Positions 16,271 to 26,388 of a stretch of DNA of 64,000 nt are shown here, in pieces. The notes under the pieces were generated by a model. It made no database searches. It saw nothing but the letters and a program-made list of their open reading frames with translations, and was not told the origin of the DNA. Numbering within the stretch: the stretch's first letter is position 1; each line of letters starts with the position of its first letter. The DNA lies in NCBI RefSeq assembly GCF_018616375.1, contig NZ_JAEQBB010000001.1, forward strand, positions 186,001 to 250,000. Direction: 5' to 3'. A program made the position numbers and the translations under genes. This DNA comes from Exiguobacterium sp. J17977. Its GTDB lineage: Bacteria; Bacillota; Bacilli; Exiguobacteriales; Exiguobacteriaceae.

Positions 16271-16352
16271 TTAGGTGTATTGACTCATGATTCATTTGGT
16301 AGGAAAATGGGTATAGAAGGAATTTCCATGACAAAATCCTACATACACCTAA
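16271..16352 (+). repeat. Inverted repeat around the promoter/start of the small membrane gene
   Basis: TTAGGTGTAT (16271-16280) and ATACACCTAA (16343-16352) are perfect reverse complements 62 nt apart. The left arm overlaps a possible -35 (TTGACT 16280-16285, N17, GAAAAT), the right arm overlaps the Shine-Dalgarno. It may be a pair of operator half-sites or a leader stem that hides the ribosome site. Confidence 0.45.
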
Positions 16353-16365
16353 GGAGCGAATTCCC

Positions 16366-16716
16366 GTGAATCAGTCACTATTTATGCATGTGTTAAGCCT
16401 TACGTTTCATTCATTTTCGTATTGGATGTTCGCAACGCTATTCATTGCCTTAGCGGGCTATGTATTTTTCTACATGTGGGACCGTGAGTTTGCAATCGAG
16501 TACCGGACGATTTGGCGCAAGTTCTACTATTTGACGTTCGCAGCGTTCGTCTTGTTCGGCTTAATCGTCGGCGAGTTTACGTTCGACGCGGCATGGGGGC
16601 TAGCTGGCATCGCGATCGTGATTGCCGTCCTCGACTTCGGCGTGCTCGTCACACCAGGCAAAGAACCCGAAATTATTGAAGTGGACGTGACAAAACGGCT
16701 GACAGAAGAACCTTAA
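16366..16716 (+). CDS. Small membrane protein, 116 residues
   Basis: Three hydrophobic helices (about residues 10-35, 47-67 and 70-92) followed by a short acidic cytoplasmic tail. No family recognised. Translation starts at GTG 16366, with AAGGAG 9 nt upstream. The last codons are inside the left arm of the terminator. The promoter region carries a 10-bp inverted repeat with one arm on the Shine-Dalgarno, which suggests tight control of expression. Confidence 0.65.
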   Translation: MNQSLFMHVLSLTFHSFSYWMFATLFIALAGYVFFYMWDREFAIEYRTIWRKFYYLTFAAFVLFGLIVGEFTFDAAWGLAGIAIVIAVLDFGVLVTPGKEPEIIEVDVTKRLTEEP

Positions 16717-16739
16717 GGTTCTCGTGTCAGCCGTTTTTC
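16693..16739. terminator. Bidirectional terminator between the small membrane gene and galE
   Basis: AAACGGCTGACA (16693-16704) pairs with TGTCAGCCGTTT (16725-16736); an inner stem AGAACC/GGTTCT caps it. T-run on the plus strand and TTTTG on the minus strand. It overlaps the 3' end of the small gene and abuts the galE stop. Confidence 0.85.
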
Positions 16740-17756
16740 TTATGCCCGATAACCGTTCGGGTTGTTCGATTGCCAGTTCCAAGCGTCGCGGCACATGGCG
16801 CGGACGTCGTGTTTCGCTTCCCAGCCGAGTACACGTTTCGACTTTGATGGATTGGCAAAGCACATAGCGATGTCGCCCGGGCGGCGTGGCGTTACTTGGT
16901 AAGGAACATCTTTTCCACTCTCGGCTTCGAAAGCATGCACGAGGTCAAGGACGCTATAGCCGGTCCCGGTCCCTAAGTTGAACGCCTCGGCACCAGTGTG
17001 GTCCATGACGTAGTCGAGTGCCTTCAAGTGACCTTCGGCCAAGTCGACGACGTGAATATAGTCGCGGACACCGGTACCGTCTGGTGTGTCGTAATCGTCA
17101 CCGAACACGCTCAATTCGTTCAATCGGCCGACGGCGACTTGCGTGATGTATGGCATCAAATTGTTCGGGATGTCAAACGGGTCTTCACCAATCTGACCTG
17201 ACTCGTGGGCGCCGATCGGGTTGAAGTAGCGCAAGAGAGCGATGCTCCAAGACGGGTCGGCAACGGCGAGGTCGCGCATGATATCTTCAATCATCAGTTT
17301 CGTCCGTCCGTACGGGTTTGTCGCGCTGAGCGGGAACGACTCGTCAATCGGGGTCCGTTCCGGCATACCATACACCGTCGCCGACGAACTGAATACGATT
17401 CGTTTTACGTCGAACGCGTTCATCACTTCTAAAAGGACGGTCGTACCGACGACGTTGTTCTCGTAGTAGCGGAGCGGCTCCGATACCGATTCCCCGACGG
17501 CTTTCAGCCCGGCAAAGTGAATAACGGCGTCAATCGTATGTGTCAAAAAGATTTGTTCGAGCAGTTCGCGGTCGAGGATATCGCCGAGATAGAACGTGAC
17601 CGATTTCCCGGTCAACGCTTCGACACGATCGAGCGCCTCGCGACGGCTGTTCGATAAGTTGTCCAAAACGATGACGTCGTGACCTGTTGCAAGCAACTGT
17701 AAGACAGTATGGGTGCCGATGTAACCGGCACCGCCTGTGACTAAAATAGTGTTCAT
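16740..17756 (-). CDS. galE: UDP-glucose 4-epimerase (copy 1)
   Basis: A 338-residue NAD-dependent enzyme that interconverts UDP-glucose and UDP-galactose. [11 protein letters not shown] is the NAD-binding glycine motif, FSSSATVYG and YGRTKLMIE give the catalytic Ser/Thr and the Tyr-x3-Lys pair, and [13 protein letters not shown] is the substrate end. It sits beside the exopolysaccharide operon, so it probably supplies UDP-galactose for polymer synthesis, whereas the copy at 40813 belongs to galactose breakdown. The next gene on the same strand ends 32 nt upstream, so they may be co-transcribed. Confidence 0.93.
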   Translation of the reverse strand: MNTILVTGGAGYIGTHTVLQLLATGHDVIVLDNLSNSRREALDRVEALTGKSVTFYLGDILDRELLEQIFLTHTIDAVIHFAGLKAVGESVSEPLRYYENNVVGTTVLLEVMNAFDVKRIVFSSSATVYGMPERTPIDESFPLSATNPYGRTKLMIEDIMRDLAVADPSWSIALLRYFNPIGAHESGQIGEDPFDIPNNLMPYITQVAVGRLNELSVFGDDYDTPDGTGVRDYIHVVDLAEGHLKALDYVMDHTGAEAFNLGTGTGYSVLDLVHAFEAESGKDVPYQVTPRRPGDIAMCFANPSKSKRVLGWEAKHDVRAMCRDAWNWQSNNPNGYRA

Positions 17757-17788
17757 ATGAATAACCCCTTCCCAAAATCCTCTATTGA

Positions 17789-19021
17789 TTACTTTTCAGT
17801 TAAGCGCACCCGGGTCTGTCCGTTTGTGCCTTCAAATAAGCGGAGTGAATATGTCTCACTCTCGTAAACTACTGCATCGTCAGTTTCGAGGACTGGTTCG
17901 CCGAGCGGGCTGAATACCTCACGCGTCGTTTGTGTGTTCGTCCAATCGATGGCGTGTACTTTGTCGTCTTGGATTACGAAGAAACCGCCGTTATAAAACG
18001 CATAGGCGTTCAACGCATCTGTTTCACGACCATACGGCGCGTCGATGGTCTCCGTGAGTGCGGCTTCGTTCATAGCAAAGAAGTCAGGAATTGATTCACC
18101 GAGCCAATCGTTGTTCAAGTTCGTGTTCACCCAGTCGAGTAGGGCGCTGTCCGTCAAGTTGCGCGTCGGCCAGTCGGTCGTGACGGCGTCGAGTGGGGCC
18201 CATGCTGTCGTTCCATCCAGATTCACTTCGACATGATTGTCTTGTTCCTTCACAATCTCGTAACGGTCGCCGATATCTCCTATATAGGTGACTGTCGTGC
18301 CGTTCGGTTCTGAGACGAGATTGACGTTTTTCGATGCAAGCCAGACGTAATTCGTTTCCGGCTCTTGAACGACCGGTTCAGGATCAGGTTTCGGCGTTTC
18401 CTCGACGACTTTGGCTTCTTGTTTTGGCTCCAACAAGTCCATAACATATGGATACCCGATATAGCCACCTCCTATGAGTAAAGCGAAGAGTAAAAGGACG
18501 CCAATCCATTTGCCGGACTTACGTTTTGGTCGTGCTGGTTCAATGGTACGTTGGTACTTGGCTCGTTCCGCGCGTGATGGGACTGGCGCTTCCGGCATAT
18601 AACGTTGCTTTGTAACGGGTGGTTTTTCTTCCGCTTTCGGAGTTTCAACTACGGTTGGCTCAGGAACAGGTACCGATGCCTTGTCCTCGATTGGTGTCCC
18701 CTTGACGCCTGTCTTGTCAATCGGTGCGGATTGAGGAACCGTCGCTTCTTTGTTCAATACATTCTCATGCATCTCGAGTAAAGACACATAGTATGGAAGA
18801 AACGTGGCATCTTTCTTACCATCCTTGATCCAACCAGCGAAGTCTGACGCCGATTTTTCTTCGGTTGGGAGCGATGGCGCCGTCGTGCCGGTCAATTCTT
18901 CGAAGGACACGGTCAACGATTTCCCGTCCCCTAAATTTTGTTTAATGACATCTTGTAGTTTTGTACGTGTTGCCGCATTCGTATCTGCGTACAACTGGAG
19001 TAGGCGCTCACTAACGTGCAC
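17789..19021 (-). CDS. Single-pass membrane protein with an SH3-like external domain
   Basis: A 410-residue protein in three parts: a cytoplasmic N-terminal region of about 175 residues with a Pro/Glu-rich linker, one membrane helix (about 182-202), and an external part that begins with a Pro/Glu-rich stalk and an SH3b-like segment ([16 protein letters not shown], then WAPLDAV). SH3b domains usually bind cell wall. The rest is not recognised. GTG start with AAAGGAGGAGAC upstream. It is divergent from the exopolysaccharide operon and may take part in wall or polymer sensing; this is inferred from place and topology only. Confidence 0.75.
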   Translation of the reverse strand: MHVSERLLQLYADTNAATRTKLQDVIKQNLGDGKSLTVSFEELTGTTAPSLPTEEKSASDFAGWIKDGKKDATFLPYYVSLLEMHENVLNKEATVPQSAPIDKTGVKGTPIEDKASVPVPEPTVVETPKAEEKPPVTKQRYMPEAPVPSRAERAKYQRTIEPARPKRKSGKWIGVLLLFALLIGGGYIGYPYVMDLLEPKQEAKVVEETPKPDPEPVVQEPETNYVWLASKNVNLVSEPNGTTVTYIGDIGDRYEIVKEQDNHVEVNLDGTTAWAPLDAVTTDWPTRNLTDSALLDWVNTNLNNDWLGESIPDFFAMNEAALTETIDAPYGRETDALNAYAFYNGGFFVIQDDKVHAIDWTNTQTTREVFSPLGEPVLETDDAVVYESETYSLRLFEGTNGQTRVRLTEK

Positions 19022-19124
19022 TATTGTCTCCTCCTTTTGTTAAGTTCTTCCTAACAAAGTTTATCAGATTTACATACCAAAAAACCCAAATTTTAAAAAA
19101 TGGGTCATCAACTGTGAGGATTTT

Positions 19125-19133
19125 TGCTATAAT
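19125..19133 (+). promoter_or_regulatory. Extended -10 promoter of the exopolysaccharide operon
   Basis: TGCTATAAT (TG at 19125-19126, TATAAT 19128-19133), 83 nt before the first start codon. No good -35 is visible, as is common with extended -10 promoters. Confidence 0.5.
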
Positions 19134-19216
19134 GTTTTGGTATTGGCATTGTTAAATATTATCTGCGGAATTTTTCCAGTAGTGATTTTAAAGAACAGAG
19201 GAGAGAAAACACGAGC

Positions 19217-19939
19217 ATGAAAGAAGAAACAATTTCCCTTGGAGAACTATTCTCTATCTTAAAACGGAGCAAGTGGCTCATCGTCAGTTTAGCAATCATC
19301 GCGGCACTTATCGCCTTTTTAGTTAGCTCGTTCGTGATTAGTCCGACATATGAGGCATCGACACAGGTATTGGTAGCCCCTAAACAAGGTGAAAATATGC
19401 CTTTGGACAATAGTCAGATTCAATCATCAGTAACACTTGTAAATACGTACCGTGTCATTATCCAAAGCCCAGCTATTCTTGAACAAGTACAAGAAAATGT
19501 AGTTGGAGCACCTGATAATATTAGTAATTTAATCACGGTTAACAGCGAACAAAACTCACAGGTCATTAACATTAAAGTTCAGCATACAAACCCGGTTCTT
19601 GCTACTGATATTGCAAATGAAATTAGTGATGTCTTTTCAAAAGAAGTACCGGAATTGATGAGTGTCGATAACGTCAAAGTGCTTTCGAATGCATCTGTTC
19701 CGATGTTGCCGGTGAAACCTAACATTTTATTGAATACAGCTATCGCAACAGTGCTTGGTTTAATGATTGGAGTTACTATTGCGTTTCTCAAGGTTGTGTT
19801 GGATCGTCGGATTAAGACGGAACAAGACGTTGAAAATATTTTGGAGCTCCCAGTTCTCGGATCAATCCCTGTGATTGATAAAGTCGAAATGCGTCAACAG
19901 CGCCAAGCTAACATGAAAGGTGAACAAGTCCATGTTTAA
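19217..19939 (+). CDS. Wzz/YveK-type chain-length regulator and kinase activator
   Basis: A 240-residue membrane protein with two helices (about residues 18-40 and 175-197) that enclose an external helical domain, and a Pro-containing stretch (MLPVKPN) right before the second helix, all typical of Wzz/CapA proteins. In Gram-positive bacteria this protein controls polymer length and switches on the separately encoded BY-kinase, which is the next gene here and overlaps by 8 nt. First gene of the operon, AGGAGAG before the ATG. Confidence 0.88.
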   Translation: MKEETISLGELFSILKRSKWLIVSLAIIAALIAFLVSSFVISPTYEASTQVLVAPKQGENMPLDNSQIQSSVTLVNTYRVIIQSPAILEQVQENVVGAPDNISNLITVNSEQNSQVINIKVQHTNPVLATDIANEISDVFSKEVPELMSVDNVKVLSNASVPMLPVKPNILLNTAIATVLGLMIGVTIAFLKVVLDRRIKTEQDVENILELPVLGSIPVIDKVEMRQQRQANMKGEQVHV

Positions 19940-20648
19940 GTTCGGAAAAAAGAAGAGTAAACACATTCAATATGACAAAACTGGTCGTGAGTTAATCACC
20001 GTTCTTAAACCGAAGTCACCGATTTCGGAGCAATACCGGACGATTCGGACGAACCTAGAGTTTACAGCTGTCGATGATGATTTACAGACGATGGTCATCA
20101 CATCAGCATCGTCAGGAGAAGGAAAATCGACGACATCGTCAAACCTTGCAGTCGTCTATGCGCAGCAAGGAAAACGTGTGTTACTCGTTGACTGTGACAT
20201 GCGTCGTCCTACGGCTCACTTCACGTTCCGTCTTTCGAATGGGATTGGTCTCTCGACTGTGTTGGCTAAAAAAACGACTGTTGAAAAGGCGACACATTCG
20301 ACTCAAATCGAAAACTTAGATTTGATTGCGGCAGGCCCCATTCCCCCAAACCCTTCAGAGCTATTGTCTTCAAAAATGATGGATCGAGTATTAGAAGAAC
20401 TTCGAGCGAACTACGACATCGTCATTTTGGATGCCCCACCGATGATGCAAGTGGCAGATACACGCCTCTTGGCTCGTAAAGTTGACGGTGTTGTTCTTGT
20501 TGTCGGTTGTGATAAATCGGATCGTCAGATGGTTGTCAAAGCGAAAGAACAATTGACGCTCGCTGAAGCTCATATTCTTGGTGTTGTGTTGAACAAACGT
20601 GAGCCACAAGGCAGTGACGATTACTATTACTATTACGCATACGAATAA
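19932..20648 (+). CDS. BY-type tyrosine kinase (CpsD/CapB/YveL)
   Basis: A 238-residue cytoplasmic kinase. The Walker A motif SASSGEGKST, Walker A' LLVDCDMRRP and Walker B IVILDAPP are intact, and the C-terminus ends in a tyrosine cluster (DDYYYYYAYE) that is autophosphorylated in this family. With the Wzz-like activator and the PHP phosphatase downstream it forms the phosphorylation cycle that controls exopolysaccharide assembly. I use ATG 19932, after AAAGGTGAACAAGTCC; GTG 19920 is less likely. Confidence 0.92.
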   Translation: MFKFGKKKSKHIQYDKTGRELITVLKPKSPISEQYRTIRTNLEFTAVDDDLQTMVITSASSGEGKSTTSSNLAVVYAQQGKRVLLVDCDMRRPTAHFTFRLSNGIGLSTVLAKKTTVEKATHSTQIENLDLIAAGPIPPNPSELLSSKMMDRVLEELRANYDIVILDAPPMMQVADTRLLARKVDGVVLVVGCDKSDRQMVVKAKEQLTLAEAHILGVVLNKREPQGSDDYYYYYAYE

Positions 20649-20662
20649 AAGGAGAGCGTGCC

Positions 20663-21430
20663 ATGATTGATATCCATTGTCACTTATTGCCGGCCGTTGA
20701 TGACGGTCCGGAAACAGTTGAACAAGCGGTCGAGATGGCGAAACGCGCCGTAAGTGAAGGGGTGACCGCAATCGTGGTCACCCCCCACGCGTTTCACCCA
20801 CAGTTTGACACAAGTCAGCTGGATGTATCGAATGCTGTCACGAGATTACAAAACGTTTTGCGGCAAGAAGGAATCAACCTCGATTTATACACAGGTCAAG
20901 AAATCCGGATTTTTGGAGACCTTGTTGAGTCACTAGAGCAAGGAAAAGCATTATCTCTTGCCGGGTCTCGTTACGTTTTAGTGGAGTTCCCGAGTGATTC
21001 AGTGCCAGCCTATGCGGAACAACTCTTCTTCGGTCTTCAAACGGAAGGCTACACGCCTGTGATTGCCCACCCTGAGCGCAATAAAGAGTTCGCAATCAAT
21101 CCGAAACGATTGATGGATTTCGTCTCATCTGGTGCGCTCTCGCAGATTACGACTAGCAGTTTGACTGGGGAGTTCGGTCAGAACGTTAAGGAGTTGGCTT
21201 TTGCTTTCCTACGTAATGGGTTGAGTCATTTGATTGCATCAGATGCTCATAGCACTGGCCGCCGAACATTTTATTGGACGGAAGTCGAGAAAGTTGTTCG
21301 TGAAGAGCTTGGTCAAGACAAGTGGGAAAGTTACGTAGTCAATGCGGAAGCGATTATGAAAGATGAGTTTGTATTCATTGATCCACCGACGCTACCGACG
21401 AAAAACTGGCGAGGTAAGTGGAAAAAATAG
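20663..21430 (+). CDS. PHP-type protein-tyrosine phosphatase (CpsB/YwqE)
   Basis: A 255-residue metal-dependent phosphatase. MIDIHCHLLP and DDGP give the first metal ligands, VVTPHAF the next, TGQEIRI, VIAHPERN and SDAHS the remaining PHP motifs. It removes phosphate from the BY-kinase tyrosine cluster. AAGGAG lies 8 nt before the ATG. The 217 nt after it, before galU, are AT-rich and may contain a second promoter. Confidence 0.92.
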   Translation: MIDIHCHLLPAVDDGPETVEQAVEMAKRAVSEGVTAIVVTPHAFHPQFDTSQLDVSNAVTRLQNVLRQEGINLDLYTGQEIRIFGDLVESLEQGKALSLAGSRYVLVEFPSDSVPAYAEQLFFGLQTEGYTPVIAHPERNKEFAINPKRLMDFVSSGALSQITTSSLTGEFGQNVKELAFAFLRNGLSHLIASDAHSTGRRTFYWTEVEKVVREELGQDKWESYVVNAEAIMKDEFVFIDPPTLPTKNWRGKWKK

Positions 21431-21647
21431 TGTATTAATTTCAACTAATTATGGACATCTAATTCCTAGATATAAACATTTTGTCGATAACTGTCGAACG
21501 ATTTTAGGTTTATTTTACTCCTCACATGTTTTTATATTAGGTCTAAAGTGATAACCTTGATTTATATTTTTGAAATGATGTAATTTATACCCTTTTTTAA
21601 TACTAATCATGCATATAATATATAATTTACCAAAAGGAGTAGAGTAT

Positions 21648-22541
21648 ATGACTACAAAACGAATTAAAAAAGCAGTTATTCCAGCAGCAGGTTTAGGAAC
21701 ACGTTTTTTACCAGCAACAAAAGCGATGCCTAAAGAAATGTTACCGATTGTCGATAAACCAACGATTCAATACATCATTGAAGAGGCTGTTGAATCAGGG
21801 ATTGAGGATATTCTAATTGTGACTGGTAAAGGTAAACGGGCCATTGAAGATCATTTTGATTCTGTGCCGGAACTCGAACAAATTCTAATTGAGAAAGGTA
21901 AATCTGAGTTTTTGCAGCTTGTCGAAGAAACTACTAATATAAATATTCATTTCATTCGTCAATCTAAGCCGATGGGCTTAGGGCATGCGGTCTTACAAGC
22001 AAAAGCATTCGTAGGCAATGAGCCTTTTGTAGTAATGCTTGGAGATGATATTGTGCAGGCAGATGTTCCATGTACACGCCAGTTAATTAAACAGTATGAA
22101 ATTACTAATAGTTCTATTATAGGTGTGCAAGCTGTTTCGGATGAAGAAACGCAACGTTATGGAATTGTAGATTTAAGTTCGAGTGTGTCATCAACGCTAC
22201 ATAAAGTGAAATCTTTTGTGGAAAAACCAACTTTCGGTACTGCTCCGTCTAATTTGGCAATTTTAGGGCGATATTTATTCACACCAGAAATTTTCAAATA
22301 TTTAGAGACTCAAAAACCTGGAACAGGTAATGAAATTCAATTAACCGATGCTATTACTCGTTTAAATGAAATGCAAAGAGTATTTGCATATGAATTTGAT
22401 GGCAAAAGATATGATGTTGGTGAAAAATTAGGATTCATTAGAACGACTCTGGAGTTTGCTTTGGCAAGAGAAGACTTAGGGGAAGATGTAAGAGAAATGA
22501 TGAAAGAATTGCTTAGCTCTGAAATAGTATTAAGCAAATAA
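21648..22541 (+). CDS. galU: UTP--glucose-1-phosphate uridylyltransferase
   Basis: A 297-residue enzyme that makes UDP-glucose from UTP and glucose 1-phosphate. [14 protein letters not shown] and [11 protein letters not shown] are the nucleotide-binding motifs, VVMLGDDIV the metal site, and YGIVD and VEKP the sugar site. AAGGAG stands 8 nt before ATG 21648; the open frame begins at 21609. It starts the AT-rich part of the cluster and provides the precursor that galE turns into UDP-galactose. Confidence 0.93.
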   Translation: MTTKRIKKAVIPAAGLGTRFLPATKAMPKEMLPIVDKPTIQYIIEEAVESGIEDILIVTGKGKRAIEDHFDSVPELEQILIEKGKSEFLQLVEETTNINIHFIRQSKPMGLGHAVLQAKAFVGNEPFVVMLGDDIVQADVPCTRQLIKQYEITNSSIIGVQAVSDEETQRYGIVDLSSSVSSTLHKVKSFVEKPTFGTAPSNLAILGRYLFTPEIFKYLETQKPGTGNEIQLTDAITRLNEMQRVFAYEFDGKRYDVGEKLGFIRTTLEFALAREDLGEDVREMMKELLSSEIVLSK

Positions 22542-22566
22542 ATTAGAAAGCAAAGGGGAAACTGTT

Positions 22567-23316
22567 TTGGATAAAATAAACTCTGAAAATAATGAAATTG
22601 CTGCAACTTTAGTTCCTGTTCAAAATGAAATCCCAAAGCAAGTCATAGAGAGTGAGATTTCATTTCTAACAATTGATAATGTTTTTAGGGACACAATCGA
22701 TTCTGAACCCTCTATTATTTATTCGTTTTTAAAAAGGGCTATAGATATTGGAGGTGCTGTATTAGGAATAGTGATTCTCACTCCCGTACTTATAATATTA
22801 GGGTTATTAATTAAATTAGAAGATCCAAAAGCATCAATTTTTTTCATTCAAGAGCGTGTTGGGAATAGAGGTAAATTATTTCGCATGTACAAATTTCGTT
22901 CTATGATTGTTAATGCGGAAGATTTGTTAGCTAATCTTCTAGTTGAAAATGAAGTAACAGGCGCAATGTTCAAAATGAAAAACGACCCACGTGTTACAAA
23001 GATTGGGCGTTTTATAAGAAAAACTAGTTTAGATGAAATTCCTCAGTTGATCAATGTAATTAAAGGTGAGATGTCGCTAGTAGGTCCAAGGCCGCCATTA
23101 CCACGTGAAGTAATGTTGTATGAAGAAAAGCATTTCCAACGTTTAACTGTGAAACCAGGATGTACCGGATTGTGGCAGGTGACAGCGAGAAATGAAGTTG
23201 GATTTGAAGAAATGGTCAATCTAGATTTATTATATATAAAAGAACGGACTCTTTTGCTTGATATAAAATTGATATTGAAAACGATTCAAGTAATGGTTCT
23301 AAAGAAAGGAATATAA
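22567..23316 (+). CDS. Priming sugar-phosphate transferase (undecaprenyl-phosphate acceptor)
   Basis: A 249-residue bacterial sugar transferase. A membrane helix near residues 58-80 precedes the catalytic part with KFRSM, RKTSLDEIPQL, LVGPRPPLP and KPGCTGLWQV. This family starts polymer repeat synthesis by moving a hexose-1-phosphate to undecaprenyl phosphate. TTG start with AAGGGGAAACTGTT upstream. The first 50 residues are polar and poorly conserved. Confidence 0.9.
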   Translation: MDKINSENNEIAATLVPVQNEIPKQVIESEISFLTIDNVFRDTIDSEPSIIYSFLKRAIDIGGAVLGIVILTPVLIILGLLIKLEDPKASIFFIQERVGNRGKLFRMYKFRSMIVNAEDLLANLLVENEVTGAMFKMKNDPRVTKIGRFIRKTSLDEIPQLINVIKGEMSLVGPRPPLPREVMLYEEKHFQRLTVKPGCTGLWQVTARNEVGFEEMVNLDLLYIKERTLLLDIKLILKTIQVMVLKKGI

Positions 23317-23320
23317 TAAA

Positions 23321-24412
23321 TTGAATAAAGAAATCCTATTAACATCTGAAGCATATGGAGGGGGCGTAAAGACCCACATAGATTCAATAATGAAATATAG
23401 CAATCACTCAATTAAAATGGTTGTATTTGGAGAAGATGATATTAATAGTAGAGATTCTAATATAGTTTTTGTTGGTAAAGGTAGAAAGAAAATTTTCAAA
23501 TTTTTAACAGGCGATACTTTAAAACTAAGTAGTATTGTAAAAAAAAGAAAAGTTGAAATTATCCATGCTCATAGTACTTTTTGTGGTATACAGGCTATAA
23601 TTCTGAAATGTATCTTTCCTCATTTGAAAATTATTTATACACCACATGCATATTATTCACAAAGACCAAATTTATCATATTTTAAAAGAAGAATAATTCT
23701 ATTTTTAGAAAAAATGATAGTAAAAAGTTCTTTTAAAATAATTCACGTTTCTGAATCAGAGGAATCACATGCAATTAATAATAAAATTTTAGATGATTAT
23801 CAAAAAAAATCGCATATTATTTATAATGGTGTAAAAAAACCTAAAAGTAGAAACGGCGATATTCTTAGCAAAAAAATTAGAATTGGCAGTCTCAGTAGAT
23901 TAAATGAACAAAAAAATCCAATGAGATTTCTTGAATTAGCTAAAGCTATTCAGGAGAAGGATAGTAAGCATAATTATGAATTTTATTATGGGGGAGACGG
24001 TCCTCTTAAGGAAAACATGCAAAAATTTATTCAAGATAACAGTATGGAGAAATATTGTTTCTTATTAGGGCATATTGCATACGAAAATATTGAAGAAGAT
24101 TTTTTTGATAAAATCGATATTTATATGTCGACAGCTTTCTATGAAGGTATGCCATATTCAGTGGTTGAAGCTTTATCGTATAAAAAACCTATAATTTTAA
24201 GCGATGTAATTGGACATAAAGAACTTTATTTCAATAACGGCTTGATTTTCAAGTTGGAAGATCAAAATTCTAGTATTGCTTCTGACATAATTAGCATTTT
24301 GGAAAAAAGAGGTATATCGACGTTATCTGAGAACTCTTATTTTCATTTTATTAATCGTTTTGAAATAGAAAAAAACATTTCCTTAATTGATGAAGTTTAT
24401 AAAGGTGAATGA
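23321..24412 (+). CDS. Glycosyltransferase family 4
   Basis: A 363-residue GT-B glycosyltransferase: GGGVKTHID near the N-terminus, IIHAHSTFCG and TPHAYYSQ in the acceptor half, and YEGMPYSVVEALSYKKP, with the family's EX7E-type motif, in the donor half. It adds a sugar to the lipid-linked repeat unit at the cytoplasmic face; donor unknown. TTG start 4 nt after the previous gene; ATGA-type overlap with the next. Confidence 0.85.
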   Translation: MNKEILLTSEAYGGGVKTHIDSIMKYSNHSIKMVVFGEDDINSRDSNIVFVGKGRKKIFKFLTGDTLKLSSIVKKRKVEIIHAHSTFCGIQAIILKCIFPHLKIIYTPHAYYSQRPNLSYFKRRIILFLEKMIVKSSFKIIHVSESEESHAINNKILDDYQKKSHIIYNGVKKPKSRNGDILSKKIRIGSLSRLNEQKNPMRFLELAKAIQEKDSKHNYEFYYGGDGPLKENMQKFIQDNSMEKYCFLLGHIAYENIEEDFFDKIDIYMSTAFYEGMPYSVVEALSYKKPIILSDVIGHKELYFNNGLIFKLEDQNSSIASDIISILEKRGISTLSENSYFHFINRFEIEKNISLIDEVYKGE

Positions 24413-25530
24413 ATATGATGATCTATATAGTAATGCTTGCATTTGTACTTGTGTGTGTGAGCTTTCAAGGAAGATATCATGATAATTTTGTATACAAAGA
24501 AGAGTCAAATAACCACATAATAAATTACAAGATTCCGCTGGTATATATTACTAGTTTTATGTTTTTTTCAGCATTACTTCTTCTTAGTATTATGCGAGCA
24601 CCTGAAGTAGGAACTGATGGAATCATGTATTACAAATTTTTTTGGTATGGAAATTTTGAAGTGTACTTTGATCCTCTTATTAATTTTATCTACACATATA
24701 GTATTCAAAATAATGAGTACAGTTATTTTATTTATATTACATCGTTTTTGTTTGTTTCAGTTTCGTTTTACACGATATTAAGATTAGATTTCCCAAAATG
24801 GGTTCTGATTTTTTATTTTATTTCAAGTTACTACTATTTAATTTCTTTCAATGTAGTCAGGCAAAGTATTGCAATTTCAATTGTTTTTTTAGCAGTTTCA
24901 GTAATTTATAATTCCAAAAAACTTAATCTTAAGATGATTACTCTTTTTATTGTTTTAATAGTAGTTGCGTCAGGATTCCACAATAGTGCGATTCTAACTC
25001 TAAGCTTCTTGGTTTTTAGATTTTTAAAGTTAAATCATTTTATACTTCTAAGTGGCTTCATGCTAATAACTATCGGCTATTTTTCAAGTTTTATCAAATC
25101 GATAATTCAACCAATATTTAGGTACTTTGAATTTTATACTTTGAAGTATGGAGCTGGATCTAGTTTTTTCATTATGGAGGAAGGAAGTAAAGGGTTCACA
25201 GAATTCCTACCTATCTTTGTTCAATACATCTTTTTATATATTGGATATACACTATATATAAATAAACAAAAAGATGTAGCGGGAACATACATTTTAAACT
25301 ATTATTTCATCTTCTTGATACTTTATGCTTTCTCAGGAATTGAAGCAATAGACAGATTTCAATATTATTTTTATCCCTCTATAATTCTTTTTTATGCATG
25401 GATTTTTAAAAGGTCATATAGCAGTGGGAAGTATACTTACTTTAATTACTTTACAATCGTTTTTTGGGTTTTATATTACTTACTCAGACTAATTGGAAAT
25501 AAGCATGGAGTGGTCCCATATTTAATATGA
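24409..25530 (+). CDS. EpsG-like polysaccharide polymerase
   Basis: A 373-residue membrane protein with about ten helices. The loop MRAPEVGTDGIMYYKFF is like the conserved GTD-xx-YY region of EpsG/Wzy-like polymerases, and NVVRQSIAI is also typical. It would join repeat units outside the membrane. The ATG overlaps the previous stop by 4 nt (ATGA); ATG 24415 is an alternative. Very AT-rich. Confidence 0.75.
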   Translation: MNMMIYIVMLAFVLVCVSFQGRYHDNFVYKEESNNHIINYKIPLVYITSFMFFSALLLLSIMRAPEVGTDGIMYYKFFWYGNFEVYFDPLINFIYTYSIQNNEYSYFIYITSFLFVSVSFYTILRLDFPKWVLIFYFISSYYYLISFNVVRQSIAISIVFLAVSVIYNSKKLNLKMITLFIVLIVVASGFHNSAILTLSFLVFRFLKLNHFILLSGFMLITIGYFSSFIKSIIQPIFRYFEFYTLKYGAGSSFFIMEEGSKGFTEFLPIFVQYIFLYIGYTLYINKQKDVAGTYILNYYFIFLILYAFSGIEAIDRFQYYFYPSIILFYAWIFKRSYSSGKYTYFNYFTIVFWVLYYLLRLIGNKHGVVPYLI

Positions 25531-25548
25531 AAGTAGGCAGGTAATTCA

Positions 25549-26388
25549 GTGAAATATTCAGTTGTAATCCCATACTATGAGAATGAAAAAGGTCTTGTTC
25601 GTGCGCTCGATTCTATTAGAAAGCAAACTAAACTAGAATTAATAGGAGAGATAATTATTGTCGATGACTGCAGCACTAAAAAAAAATTAGACACTGTACT
25701 TCTATCAAAAATAAATCAGATATTCTCTGATGTACCCTTAAAAGTTAATTCTATGTATCATTCCATAAATAAAGGGCCAGGTTCGGCACGGAATTTGGGC
25801 ATTTTAAATTCTAAACATAAGATTGTATGTTTACTAGATGCAGACGAAATATGGGACAAATTAAAAATCGAGCAAGTTGATAATTTAGTGAAGCATTTGA
25901 ATGAAGATTTTTCAATAATAGGTCACAATAGAATGATGGCTAAAGAGTTTGAAAATATTGAGAAAAAAAAGAGTCTAACCTACATTAAAGTTACTCCATT
26001 TAAGATACTCTTAAAAAACTATATCCCTACTTCTTCAATAGTAATCAATAAATATAATATTGGCTCTCTATTTCCTGAGAAAGAAAGATTCTCTGAAGAT
26101 TATGCTTTCCTGTTAAAAAATATTTTCACGTTGAAAAAGGATTGCTATTTGATTCAAAATAATCTTGTTTATACGGATAAACATTATTATGCTGAGTCAG
26201 GACTTGGAAGTAATCTTCTTAAAATGCAAATTGGAGAACTAAACAATTACTTTAAAATCATGAAGTCTGGAACTATAAAAGAGAAATTTCAAATTGCTCC
26301 ATTCATAGTTTTAAGCAATTTGAAATTTTTAAGACGCTTATTAGTTGCATTGTACTATAAAAATATGAAAAGAGAGATATCAAAATGA
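25549..26388 (+). CDS. Glycosyltransferase family 2
   Basis: A 279-residue GT-A enzyme: VVIPYYENEKGLVRALDSI at the N-terminus, IIIVDDCST, GPGSARNLGI and the metal-binding LLDADE in place of the common DxD. The ending is basic. Its donor and acceptor are unknown. GTG start. It overlaps the pyruvyl transferase gene by 4 nt. Confidence 0.88.
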   Translation: MKYSVVIPYYENEKGLVRALDSIRKQTKLELIGEIIIVDDCSTKKKLDTVLLSKINQIFSDVPLKVNSMYHSINKGPGSARNLGILNSKHKIVCLLDADEIWDKLKIEQVDNLVKHLNEDFSIIGHNRMMAKEFENIEKKKSLTYIKVTPFKILLKNYIPTSSIVINKYNIGSLFPEKERFSEDYAFLLKNIFTLKKDCYLIQNNLVYTDKHYYAESGLGSNLLKMQIGELNNYFKIMKSGTIKEKFQIAPFIVLSNLKFLRRLLVALYYKNMKREISK

